A DNA stretch of 64,000 bases from Hsuehochloa calcarea. Lineage: Eukaryota; Streptophyta; Magnoliopsida; Poales; Poaceae. The notes under the pieces are model-generated. The model was not told the origin of the DNA, ran no database searches, and saw only the letters and a program-made list of their open reading frames with translations. Made by a program: the position numbers and the translations under genes. This document shows, in pieces, positions 11,550 to 22,500 of this stretch. The stretch spans positions 11,771,232-11,835,231 of the forward strand of contig CM070599.1 in assembly GCA_036346395.1 (NCBI GenBank), given 5' to 3'. Positions within the stretch are counted from its first letter, which is position 1. Every line of letters begins with the position of its first letter.

Positions 11550-13050
11550 CCCGTTCCTCTCGCTCCTTCAGATCGTTTTTCACGTAAACCGGTTTACAAG
11601 CTTTGGAAATTTTATATAACCGTTCGGGATCTTTTCACCTTCATCAACAGATCTTTGTTCTTGTTATAGACACGCAAGAACTCATCTGCAGCATCACCCG
11701 CACCTCGCTCGCCAACCGCCCGAGATCGAGTATGTTGTTACACGACTTGGTATATAATAGATTTCATCAAGATCCTCTCGATCTCCGTTCTTGCATTGCA
11801 ATAGCATTGATCCTTTGCCTCTTATTTGCACTGTGGAGCCGCCGCCAAATTTGACTTTGCTCAAATCTTCTCATCAAGCTCATAGAACATGGAGCGATCT
11901 CCGTCATGTGATTACTTGCTCCATTGTCTAAGTACCACTCATCGGTATGATCATGGTTTCTCCTCTCGGCGTAGTTTAGGAACTACGCTCTCCTCGCTCA
12001 ACATCACCATGATCGCGCTGGTTGGCACATAAGGAGAGAAGGGGCGGCTCGTAGTCTTCAATAGCTCGGGTGAGGTTTGCCTCCTCGTTCTTCTTCTTGT
12101 TTTGGCAATCCAAGCATAGTGCCCATATTTATCGCAGCTTGAAGCACTTTATGTGGCCGCTGCACTGGACGCGTAGTGACCGTGATTTATCACATTTAAA
12201 ACACTTGATATGTGATTTATCACGGATCTGTCACCATTGTCTTGCCTAGCCCAATCTTCACGTTCTCCTCTGTCGCCTTGCTCATACCGTGTCCACGCCC
12301 ACCCCTTGCGCGTTGTCGCTATCTTCAAGAGCATGTGATTTTCCTTGTTGCTTGACGAGGAATCGCCATCATCCTTCTTCGCGCCGCTACCGCCACTCGG
12401 CCGAGTAAGCGAGGAGTTGGCCGTCGCCATTGCCGTTGTTGTTGCCGCCGACGCGGCGCGGCGTGTACGCTCTTCATAAGTCTTCGCCGTCCCACGGCTT
12501 CCTCGAATGGCATGGTGTCGAAATCGAGAACCGCCGATCCCGCGATCACACTCGAATCGATCCGACGGTGTCGAATAACTTCTTCACCAATGCGCATCGC
12601 CGAGCGCCACCCCTAAGTTGGCGCACTGATGGACATGCCATTGAGTCTTCCGCCAGATGGTCCGTGGTTTCTCCTCCTTCATGCGCATGATGTCAAGTCA
12701 TTCTTCAACGCTCGCGAATCACAAGATTCTTGACACGATCCGCGCCTAATGAACCTTGTCTTGAGACAGTCCCAAACCTCCTTCGCTGTTTTCTTCCTTG
12801 CTACCTGCATCAGGAGGTCCTCCGGGAGCGCTTGGAAAAGATGCGACCTCGCCTTCTTGTCCTTTTTCGCGTCGACGGCCGCCCCGACCGCCGGCTCGAT
12901 TGCTTCCCAAACGCCTTGATCCTCCATCATCGCTTGCACCCGAATCACCCAGCACATGTAGTTTGTCGCCGTCACCGCGGTATCGAACAGCCCACCACGC
13001 TTCTCCCCGCCGCCGCCCTGAGGAACGATCGACATTGGCTCTGATACCAA
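11550..13050 (-). pseudogene. copia gag with zinc knuckles and protease motif, truncated
   Basis: On the minus strand the gag protein opens close to the primer site (residues include TNYMCWVIRVQAMMEDQGVW and ALPEDLLMQVARKKTAKEVW, 13050-12679), typical of copia capsid. Further on, near 12250-12120, two CCHC-like blocks (CFKCDK) mark the nucleocapsid. Near 11945-11885 is the protease motif WYLDNGASNHMT, followed by RGKGSMLLQCKNGD and IYYIPS, the start of copia pol. The frame shifts several times. Downstream (about 11550-10980) the sequence becomes GC-rich and unlike copia pol, so integrase and polymerase domains were lost or replaced. It could at best supply packaging protein, and as written cannot do so in one frame. 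Confidence 0.85.
13037..13049 (-). promoter_or_regulatory. Primer binding site, tRNA-iMet (minus strand)
   Basis: The minus-strand sequence TGGTATCAGAGCC begins two bases after the 5' LTR. It sets the element's orientation. Confidence 0.93.
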
Positions 13051-13051
13051 T

Positions 13052-13413
13052 TGTTAGAATTTTCGCTTCTTCTACTTTCTTTCTTCACGTAATAGCACGT
13101 CCCTGCCGAGCCCCTGCTCTTCCTTGGCTTCTTGATGATGCAAGTAGCTATGCTATGCCACGTTACTTTTCCTACGAAGAACAGGAAACCAATCAACAGA
13201 ACAAGTCTGATTTCTTCTCGGGAGCAGGCTCCTCCTTTTCTTTGTGTTTATTGCTTCTCCATACTCAATCAATTACATACTTGGCCTTATAAAGGCTTCA
13301 GACCATGACATCAATACGGACTCAAGTCCAAAACGGAGTACGACTACTAACTCTGGAATCTGAAACGGAAACTGAAAGCTACAAAAAAAACTAAACCGAG
13401 ATTAACTCCAACA
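13052..13413 (-). repeat. 5' LTR of copia element
   Basis: The 362 bp copy matches 10608-10965 apart from four bases in short runs. It is followed by the GAACA target duplicate. Confidence 0.93.
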
Positions 13414-13418
13414 GAACA

Positions 13419-13989
13419 TGCAGTCAAAATCCAATCATTCTTTACACATTGAATGCATTCTCGAATCCAAAATGCAGTGATTTTTCTCGGCATTGCATCA
13501 GAGGAGCAAGGTTTTTAGGCGTCTGTTTTCTTACATGATCTGCCGTCGTGCTTCTCGGCGATGAGGTTCTAGTTATGGGGTCGTATCATGCCACAAGATC
13601 CTTGAGCTTGCATCCTCGACAGGCCTCCAATGCCCCCTCGACCAGAACATCCCCTGCCCACCGCTGCTGTGGCCACCATGGCCGCCACCCTCCTCTGCCT
13701 CGTCAAAGCGCGCATACCGCACGCGATATATAGCTGACACAGTCAAATATCTTGGTGAGAGCCTGGAGGCCATGGGCGTCATGAGGTGCTCCGTGGCACC
13801 GAAACGACTCGGCCGTGTACATGGATGTGATGCTAGTCTTGTTTTGCTGTCATGGGAGTGGAACGACAAATGGGAAGGAGGAAGAAGGCTGGAGAATGGT
13901 GGATTTGGGGCGATTCTGAGGAGTAAGAAGGGTGGGGGCAAGATTGTTTTTTCATGTGTTTTTTTCCAAAATAAAAATTAAAAATGCCA
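13419..13989. other. GC-rich gene-like segment between copia and right inverted repeat
   Basis: It contains coding-like GC content and a 122-codon minus frame (13941-13573) rich in Ser and Pro that I cannot place in a family. With 10330-10600 on the other side of the copia insertion it may be a captured host gene fragment. This rests on composition only. Confidence 0.35.
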
Positions 13990-14108
13990 GTACACGGTTG
14001 GAGTAGCAAATTCTAGCTATTTTTTGCCTTAAAGAGTGGCAAATTATCAAGCAAAATCTTATAAGTAACAAATTCTAAAACCAGTGCCTTAGAAGTGGCA
14101 AATCATCA
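13990..14108 (-). repeat. Right inverted repeat
   Basis: It ends AAGTGGCAAATCATCA and is the inverted partner of 8273-8390. It retains the motifs TTCTAAAACCAGTGCCTT and AGAGTGGCAAATTATCAAG. Confidence 0.6.
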
Positions 14109-16006
14109 TTTTTTTCTGTTCTTTAACCATTTCACACTGATTAAAATGTTGGTGGCTTCCTATTCAAGTTTTTTTTCTCTTGAAAGATTTTAGATGAGGT
14201 TAAGTACTACATCGTTGCATGGATATCAAAAAAAATTCTTTTATTGTACATAATAACTTCTTGTTTATATACAATGCTTAGGATCCATTTGAAACATAAG
14301 AATTTTCTCATATTCATGCGAGAAATTGAATTGTCATAGGAGATTCATGCGTTTCAAACAGTCCTCACTCTGAAACAGTCAAATTCTCATAGCATCACAT
14401 TGTCATTACTTACTTCAAACGAAAACGGTGTACGACCCGTTTGGAATGCATTTTATTCTCGATTCATGTGAGAATTGAGTTGTTTCCTGTAAAACACTTT
14501 CGCATAGAATAATGCACATTGATTCTAGTAAATATGCAGTCAAACCAGCTTAAGCTAAGTTTGTTTATTTCAGTACTTCTACTACCACGTGAAGTTGTCT
14601 AATTACACGGGAGTTTTCAGTTTTTCTGTCACTTTGTAAATAGCCCAATTTGATTAATTGCCATGTCAATAGTCCTTCAGTAATTAATTAAAGATGCGCG
14701 TAAACTATTTTTTGGAGGGTGATTATGGTACATATGTATGCAATATATGTATTTTACTTTGTCCACAATCGACTAATCATCGTACAAGTGGAAGTGGCGG
14801 GGAGTAAAAAAAATATTCAATGATATATAAGGAATTAATCCAAAAAGAAGTTGATGCAAGGAAAAACTTCAAAAAAAAGTAAAAGTTGTGTGTACTAACC
14901 ACATGAATCAATAAATTTAAACTACAAGGTATCAATTTTTTTTGACTGCATAAAGAAAAATAGTAGAGTGGCTTATAGTTTAGTTATGCCTAAACACTTT
15001 GATGAGCTTGTTCTTGTTCTTTTTTTTTTTTGAAAGATTCTTGTTAACATAATTATTCAGTCCCAAATTACTGGAATATTCCACTCTTTCAAGGAAATAG
15101 GAATATAAAAACATTATGTTTTCAGTTTGACAACACTCAGTGTTAACTTTGACTTTAATAATCAATGCATGTTGTTTTCATCCATTTGCTATTTTTGTAA
15201 CTACATTGGCCTAAACTATATTAAATATTTAAAGCGATAATCGTCGTACAACCATTTCATTCATAATTGATGGGTATGCTAGCTCTCTTCCTCTCTTAAT
15301 TTCAAGCTTCCATTAACAATATACTAATAAGTAACAACTTAGATGCTAGAAGTATAAATTTTGTAAATTCCCAACTCATATTCTAAACCTTTGAATCTCT
15401 GAAGTGTGAAAAATTATAAATATAAAAATATTAACATTTTTAGTTTGGAATTTACCTTCTAAATTTACATATCTCGTAATGGATAAATGTCAAATCTATA
15501 TTTTGTTAAAAAAACTTAAATTCATATTTACAATCTCTTTTCTCTATTATTTAATTTTATTAAATCTTGATTTAATTTGTACTCCATAGATTTCAAATCA
15601 AAATCAAAATTGTATTCTTTAGAATTTTTAGCTTCGATCTCTCAGTTACAAATCTTGCTTTGAGTTTACAGGATAAAAATTGAAATATATACTTTAAAAT
15701 TTACCAAATAATGATATTTTCCTCTGGAAATCTTCAAAAAAACTTCAATAAGGAAATCACTAAATCCAAGGTCCTAAAAAATCAAAGTCTTCATTCAATA
15801 AGATTTCTTTCGATATCATGCAGGGCGACCTGGTAATCATCAAATTTCTTCTAATTGGATGATGGAAGATGGTGAGGGCATGCAGTATTTTGTCCTTTTC
15901 ATTTTTACAATAATTAAATGTTTTTTTAAACGGATGAAATGCTAACTCTTCCCCGTTCTATCACATTGCCCTGCTTGGCCATGATCAAGAACCAAGTTTT
16001 GTACAG
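14109..16006. other. AT-rich sequence with one MITE-like patch; no coding evidence
   Basis: Long A/T-rich sequence without believable coding capacity. At 14279-14366 the ends AGGATCCATTTGAAAC and GTTTCAAACAGTCCT form a short imperfect inverted repeat around about 90 bp, suggesting a MITE, but no target duplication is clear. Part of this stretch may be an intron or 5' region of the gene whose exons start at 16007. Confidence 0.5.
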
Positions 16007-16557
16007 GTTGCCATGCAAAATTCACCACAGACACCTAATATGCAGTTAATGGAATTTGGTAAACGCTTGAAACTCTTCCCATTGACTTATCCTTTTCCCT
16101 TGCTTCCATCCGATTTAAACGTGAAGAACTTCTTGCCGAAATGCAATGCAAAGCTTACTTGGATGGATCTCACCAACCAGAAAGTATTCCACTGGCTATT
16201 AAGCGAAATTCGTCACAACTGACTTTGAAAAGGCAGTTTTGGGACTTTTTGACACATCATGATTTAAATTTGAACGGCAGTTTCCTCTTCACATGCAGGG
16301 CAAGGTCATGCTGGCTATGATGAACGACAAAGTTTTCCACGAGCTACCACACGTAACTCATCGCAACCATGTTCAAATCAGATTATGGGAAACGGTGAAA
16401 GCTTGCAACCAAGTTTTTTTCACATTAATATACATACAATTCATTTTCTCTTCACATTCAGGGCAAGTCCTAGCAGGGAATGATCAACAAAGTTTTCAAC
16501 AGTTTTCCATGCAAGGCTCGTCACAGCCTACAGTAATAACTCAGTCGTTGCAGTATG
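16007..16557 (+). CDS. CBP60-like gene, exons encoding Gln/Ser-rich N-terminal repeats
   Basis: Three exons, 16007-16058, 16299-16394 and 16462-16557, are separated by short introns with GT..AG ends, and each ends in phase 1 with a G before GT. The second and third are both exactly 96 nt and encode related peptides beginning GQGHAGYDERQSF and GQVLAGNDQQSFQQF. This is a clear exon duplication. The next exon far downstream starts in the same phase with a similar GGDQAVQVPHWGQQQ, which is the main reason for joining the two clusters. The peptide is low-complexity with no known domain. Confidence 0.65.
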
Positions 16558-19500
16558 GTAAAGAAACTCCCCCTTTCCCACATTCGGCATTTCTATAGTG
16601 AACTCTTTTCTTAATGCAAAGTTGCAAACAACTCACCATCGGAAACACATTAAGATTCATGAACCCCTGACACATTTAAGTTGCAGTTGCCCCATTCAGC
16701 GTTTTTAAAACAAAGTTCTGGATTTCACTGACTGGAAAAATTGAGTACATGCCCCACAACAGTTAAGTAGGCGGAGGTCGTAAACAAAACCAGATTACAT
16801 TCATCAGCACGACAGCAGCAGCAATAGTCATCCACCTTGAGCGCAAGCAACGTTTACGACGGCGAAGGCCGGGGAACCTCGGCAACAGGCATCAACCTAG
16901 GGCCTCATTTGCTGCAGCCTCCAGCCGGTTGATGTCCCGGCATTTCTTGAGGTTGAAAAATATGGTCCGCCTCCTTCGATGCTTCGTTGACGGCGAGTGG
17001 AGTCATTTGCCTGAAAGGTGAACCGCCAGGAAAGCACCGTCTAGTTAAGGAGCTGAGGTCGACGGCAAAGTCCGATGTCATGCCGTTAGAGCTAAATGGA
17101 CGACGAGGTCCTAAACGAAAGGTTGCTGCGTCATAGAACGACCCCTGAGAGCCAGAGCCAGAGCCATATATTTTTGTTGTGCTTCACTGGGCTCAACTTA
17201 CTTTCCCAAGCTCCTTCTCCCTCACAAGCAAAGGACCGCAGTAGCGATTTGATCGATTCACTGTCTGAGAGGTGGGAGTTAGGGATCTTGAAAATGGAGT
17301 TTGTAGATCTGAGTAGAAGCAACGAATTCCAGGGGAAAAGAAAGTTTGTTTGTGCACACCACGTCAATTGTTCGACAGTCTCCGACGCCGTCGAGGCGGC
17401 GGCAAAAACAATGCTGATAACAGCAAGGGCTGGGCAATTTTTATTTTCTTTGGTTTTTCTGGTGGGATCCACACGTCAGTGTGTGACTAGAAGGGGAAAA
17501 AATCCCCAAAAAATTAACACCAAACATTGGAGTCAAACTCACACAACCCATGCTTGTAACGTTGATGACTTACCAGAAGGGCAACAGCATTGCTATGCTA
17601 AGCTGGTTGTTGCATTGCCATTTTATCCTTGAATTTTCAATTGAAAATTCAAACCCGTCTGAGATTTTTTTGACCGGTATTCCAACTAACCAGACCCCAC
17701 CAAGATTTTCGGTAAGTGGTAACCACCGGTTACCGGGAAATCTCGACCGTTACCAAAACCCTGTGCAGCACGCATAGAGGGAACTAACAATGAAAGGAAG
17801 ACAAGGAAAGATAAGTAAGGCTACTATTACGAAGTATCAGTGCCCCTCACCCCTCATGCCGCCAGCGAGGTAGCTAGAAGTTGATTGGGAGAGGACGTGG
17901 GTTTAAGTTTTGTCTTCAAGTATCCGAGATTTAAGATGCAGTTCTTATTTTTGGACTTTCAAGTATTATATGCTATTATTCTACGTAGGGGTTGTCTATT
18001 TACAAGGTGAATTATTTATATAGTGTAAGTCACATTTTGGTTCATTAGATCGACGTCTAATAAGATGGCATACAATCTCCATACAATTCCGATGGTAAAA
18101 AAAATGATTTATGAAAGAAATGTACAAATAGCAAAAGCTGACAAGGTGATTTACTTTTTCTTAAGCGTAAGTCATAGTTTTGGTGCATTGGATCAACATC
18201 GAATCATATGGCATATCAATTGCCATACAATTCCAATGTTCACAAAATTCAAGTTAGGCTTACCAAGAAACTTGGCAACATACAAATAACAAAACAATTC
18301 CTATTTATATTTTGTTGAGTATGGTGATTCATATGCTAACACTACTATGGAACACGTTATCACAGACGGTTCGGAACCGTCATCACATACGGTTTCCGAA
18401 CCGTCTATATTTGTTCGTCTGTGATAACAAGAAGTTCAAAACCGTCTGTGATACTAATATCACAGACGGTTCAAAACCGTCTGTGATACTAATATCACAG
18501 ACGGTTTTTTGTTGAAACCGTCTGTGAAGGCTAGTATTACAGACGGTTTCAATTAAAAACCGTCTGTGATACTAGAAATATCACAGACGGTTTCAACAAA
18601 ACCGTCTGTGGTAGTGAGTCATCCAAACTACATTTTTGCTGTTTTTTAGCTAGCCTCAGGAATTGCTAGCCATGCCCTCTGAAAACAAGCATGTACAAAA
18701 ACAGATACATCACAGATAATCAATTGTTGACAACTCAAAGTGATCATTACTCAAAATAAATTACAAAAGATCGAATTTGTTGATGTATTGTCGCTATAGT
18801 TACAATTGGATTACAATTGAGTCAATTCTTTGCGTGAAACTCTGGGTCGGCGATGGCGTAAAACTCTCCTTTGTTAACTATTTCTGACATGATAAAGGCG
18901 CATAGCTTCCCTCGAACGTCCGCGATCTCGTGCGCAACGAGTCCATCTAAATCTATTATCAAGCCCTATCGCTAGGTCAAGAAAAATTGTAAGCGTATAT
19001 ATTTAAATTTACAATTAGAAAATAATTATTTCGAGATTGACAAACCTCGGGGTTCTTCATCTTAGCACTCATGATTTTCTCCATATGATGGCAAATGTAG
19101 AATGCACATAGCTCATCATTTTTTTGCTGGCGGCACTGCAAAAATAGAATTACATATATACGTATAGTCAGTTGAAGACATATTATTATGAAGTATGATA
19201 TAGGATTATTGTGTTGTAGCGCGTACCGAAAATTTCGTCCTGTGTGTTAGTTGGGCGCTGGATCCATTGTATTTTCCTTGTTGGCTAACATAGGAGATGA
19301 ACGAACTATATGATTGAAGAAAGTTATCCTCGGGCATTTCAAACGAAGGAAGACTACAATAGAGATATGTATGGAGGAAATGAGCATACTTGTCGAGTAT
19401 TCCTTGCAGAATACTGAAGTCGTGATTGTTTCTGACTAGCGAATCAAGATATATCACATAGTTCCTCCTGGGTATAATGACTAAAAGGATCCAGTGGTAC

Positions 19501-22500
19501 CTACTCATGTATGTCTCTATAGTCATTAAACCTAAGTACAAATGAAATTTGTATAGCAAATAGTGAAGCACTTACCCTTGGTTGTAGGGCACCAAGATGT
19601 AGTTCTTATGGTCCAAGAAGCAATGCCACGTTATGTAGTTCTCGACGAAGGTCGGGTCTGCTTTGATTGTTTGCATAGATACCATGTGTGGGTCGAGGAA
19701 ACCCACCGGTTCTCGCCCTTCCCGGACATTTTTCATCATGTATCTATACATAAGCAATGAGTTGCGATATTTATCGGTATTATGTGAATGTAGAACTTGA
19801 TTGTACACACTTACAGTGTCCAACATCGTAGAAGCGAGGCGTCGAGGGCTTCGAGGTTGAATAGGTTGAATAAGTCGTTGAAGCCCACGACGAAGTTGCC
19901 CGTCCCGTTGAAGAAATGCTCATCCTTGTATGCGACGGTGATTCCAGTATCGCACCCCTTCTTTCCGGTCTTCCGCAGGTACCATGCATGCAAAGACTGA
20001 CAAGCAAATCCAGCGAGGGCTAATTGTGCGTTATGGCACAACGGTTTTCCGATGGAGTACTTTTTGGACTTCTGGGACTTGGGAGGCGACTTAATGTTCG
20101 TCGATTTCGATTTGGCCTTAACGATTGGCAACGTCTTCCTACGAGACGACTCGGGAACCGATACGGTAGCATACTTTTCTTGTTCCTTCGGCGTCTTCTC
20201 CACGGGAACCAATGAGGTGGCCTTCTGAGGCGAAATATGAGGTGGAGTCATGGAGGGTCCCGTTGGAGAGGAATGGTCCTGTCGAGATTGCTGCACTGCT
20301 AGGTCCAGGACGATGTCCGTCTTGGGCCACTGGATAAAACTGTGCACAGCATCCCCAAGTATTGTTATCTCTTCGTTCGAGCGAATCTCTAGTGGGACGG
20401 CCATGAAATGTTCATGTACCATGTCCACCTCCACCCTGGCGTAACCATGCGCCACCTGGACACCGTGCTGCACTGCCCCTTCCTAGTATGGATGCACCAT
20501 CCTCGACCAAATTTCAATAGGAATGGACCCAACTAACCTCGCTTGAGCTTGCAGCCGTCGGCTCCTACAAAACGATACGCAATTAGCTAAGGCGTCCTAT
20601 ATGTCTATCTTTGGTGCATTCCATAGATGTACATTACCTTAATGCCGTCTATCGGTAATTGGTCGTCGTCACGTTCAAAATTATGCGTGGACGCGACACT
20701 ACTCCGATGTCGAGGAGGACTGGTTCCCGCAATAACGGGCGGCTTATGATCGTTGCGAGTACTTGATTCGCTTGATCCCGCAAACTTGCTATCCGTCATT
20801 GAAATTATTGTTTTAGCAGTTCCAACCCATCGTCGTATTTCGCCTTAGATCTCTTCCTACTTCTATACATGTAGTAGTCGCTCATGAATCCATGTAGCCA
20901 AGGTACGTTAACCCCTTGCCTCGCGTGCGACCCGGTGCTCCTTGTTTCCTAGGGTCAGATAGTATATCCTTCCCCGTATGCTTGGAAGGAGCCTTCGAAC
21001 ATTGAGCAATCAATTCACGCAAGAGGTCATCATGTTATTATAGACACTATAAAGTTATGGACTTATAAACAACTAGGTAGTTCGACATATTTACCACACG
21101 CTGGGTCACTTCCGGTCCCGGTTTGTGAAAGAGACGCCATCGACGAGACTTTGCCTCGCTTAACCATTTTAGGAACACGGTCCGTGATATCGGAAATAGA
21201 TTCTCCTCCTCCGCCTCCCATTGCGGGTTTTAGCCGCGCACTCCAACGGTGCCGAGTCCGTGGGGTGAGTGTTTCATGCCCGATTGCTTTGTGCGCCGTG
21301 ACTTTGCTTCTTAAATTCGTCCGCCGCCTTCATAGCCACAAAGGCGCCCCATGTTTCCAGCGCCAAGAATGGAAACTTCGTGAAGGGCGCCTCACTCTTG
21401 TTCACGTCATCGCGTGACAAGAATGCTCTTGAAGGTCCTCCACGCGTGACCCATCGAGAGCAACGCATGCCGCTGCACGCGCGCCATGTGTGCTTCGATA
21501 GTGAACTTGTCTTTAAGGTCTTCCCACAAAGACGCCTCTCGATCATCCGTCGAGACTTCCACTTTAGTATGGTGATAGGGACCGTTCCTTGCAAGTATCC
21601 CGCAGATGGTCCGAATCTCGCCGCTTCTCTCGGGGACTCAGAGGGACCCCAAGGTCACCGACTCCGTGATGGTCGGCCGGCCCGCAGCAATTTTGATATT
21701 CCTCTACCATCTCGCTACGTGTCAAGGCGGCGGTGACGGCGGTGAAGACGGCGCTCGCCATGTGCTTGGCGTCGGTGAAGGCGCGAAGACGGCGCCTCGC
21801 CATCTCGCTACTTGCTATCTATATAAGTTACATACGCTCAACATGTGCAATATTAGCAAATATTCATAATTAATTCCAGCATAAATATGAAACAATAAAG
21901 CATTAATCCTATTGTAATTAGCATAGAATTGCAAAAGATTGATGATAGTTTGTGCTCTCAGAAGGAGAGTTGCAAAAGAATAAGTCTTTGCCATCTCAAT
22001 CCTATTGTCTATACTCTTCATGAAATGAATATGATAATATTAATTCAAACTATGAGCTCTAAATAATACTTTGCTTAATCACAAATGATCCGAATCATAT
22101 CAAAATGTAATCGAATAACTAGCTTTCAACCGAAAGTAACCAATTAACAGTATATCAAATTGACAGTAGCAATTGGTAATACAATAGAGCTCAAGAATGA
22201 ACTAACTATCACATTCAATCTTAGTATAAGACAGAGTTCATCACAGAGCATGTCAAGAGGCAATTGAATCAACAACACAAGATACCAATTGACAATTAGG
22301 GTATAGAACTACTCCTACACACAGAACGTGCTGGCCCGAAGGGAGGCGCGAGGGAGTACCGGGGGAGGCGCTGGAGGTCGGGGGCGGCGCCGAGGTCGGG
22401 GACGGTGGCGCCGAGGTCGGGAGGCTGCGCCTGTGTCGGGACGGTGGCGCCGAGGTCGGGAGGCGGCACCAAGTCGGAGGAGGCGGCGCCAGTCGTGGAC

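Larger units (their letters stand above)
10608..13413 (-). mobile_element. Young non-autonomous Ty1/copia retrotransposon (gag and protease only)
   Basis: A 2806 bp minus-strand element with LTRs at 13052-13413 (5') and 10608-10965 (3'). It is flanked by a perfect GAACA duplication at 10603-10607 and 13414-13418. It has a tRNA-Met primer site, a purine tract, a gag gene and a copia protease motif, but no integrase, reverse transcriptase or RNase H. The internal region is only about 2.1 kb, so the element would need enzymes from another copy. The LTRs appear identical except for four bases missing or added in short runs, so insertion was recent. Confidence 0.93.
8273..14108. mobile_element. 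Region bounded by imperfect inverted repeats (foldback or Mutator-like candidate)
   Basis: About 120 bp at 8273-8390 and about 120 bp at 13990-14108 are inverted copies of each other. Both, read inward, carry TGATGATTTG, CACT..TAAGGCA.TGG, TTTTAG.ATTT and a second TTTGCCACT motif. By eye identity is about 75 percent. Between them lie a long-LTR fragment, gene-like GC-rich sequence and a later copia insertion. No clear 8-10 bp target duplication was found, so the type of element is inferred only from the inverted ends. Two independent MITE-like copies of one family would look similar. Confidence 0.45.

Noticed and set aside
17096..17632. 178-codon open frame, plus strand, overlapping a 113-codon minus frame
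   Set aside because: No recognisable domain on either strand. It overlaps the other frame and lies in an intron next to a dispersed repeat.
18359..18611. CRISPR-like alternation of repeats
   Set aside because: The units are inverted pairs without unique spacers and lie just inside a CACTA terminus. They are subterminal transposon repeats in plant DNA.
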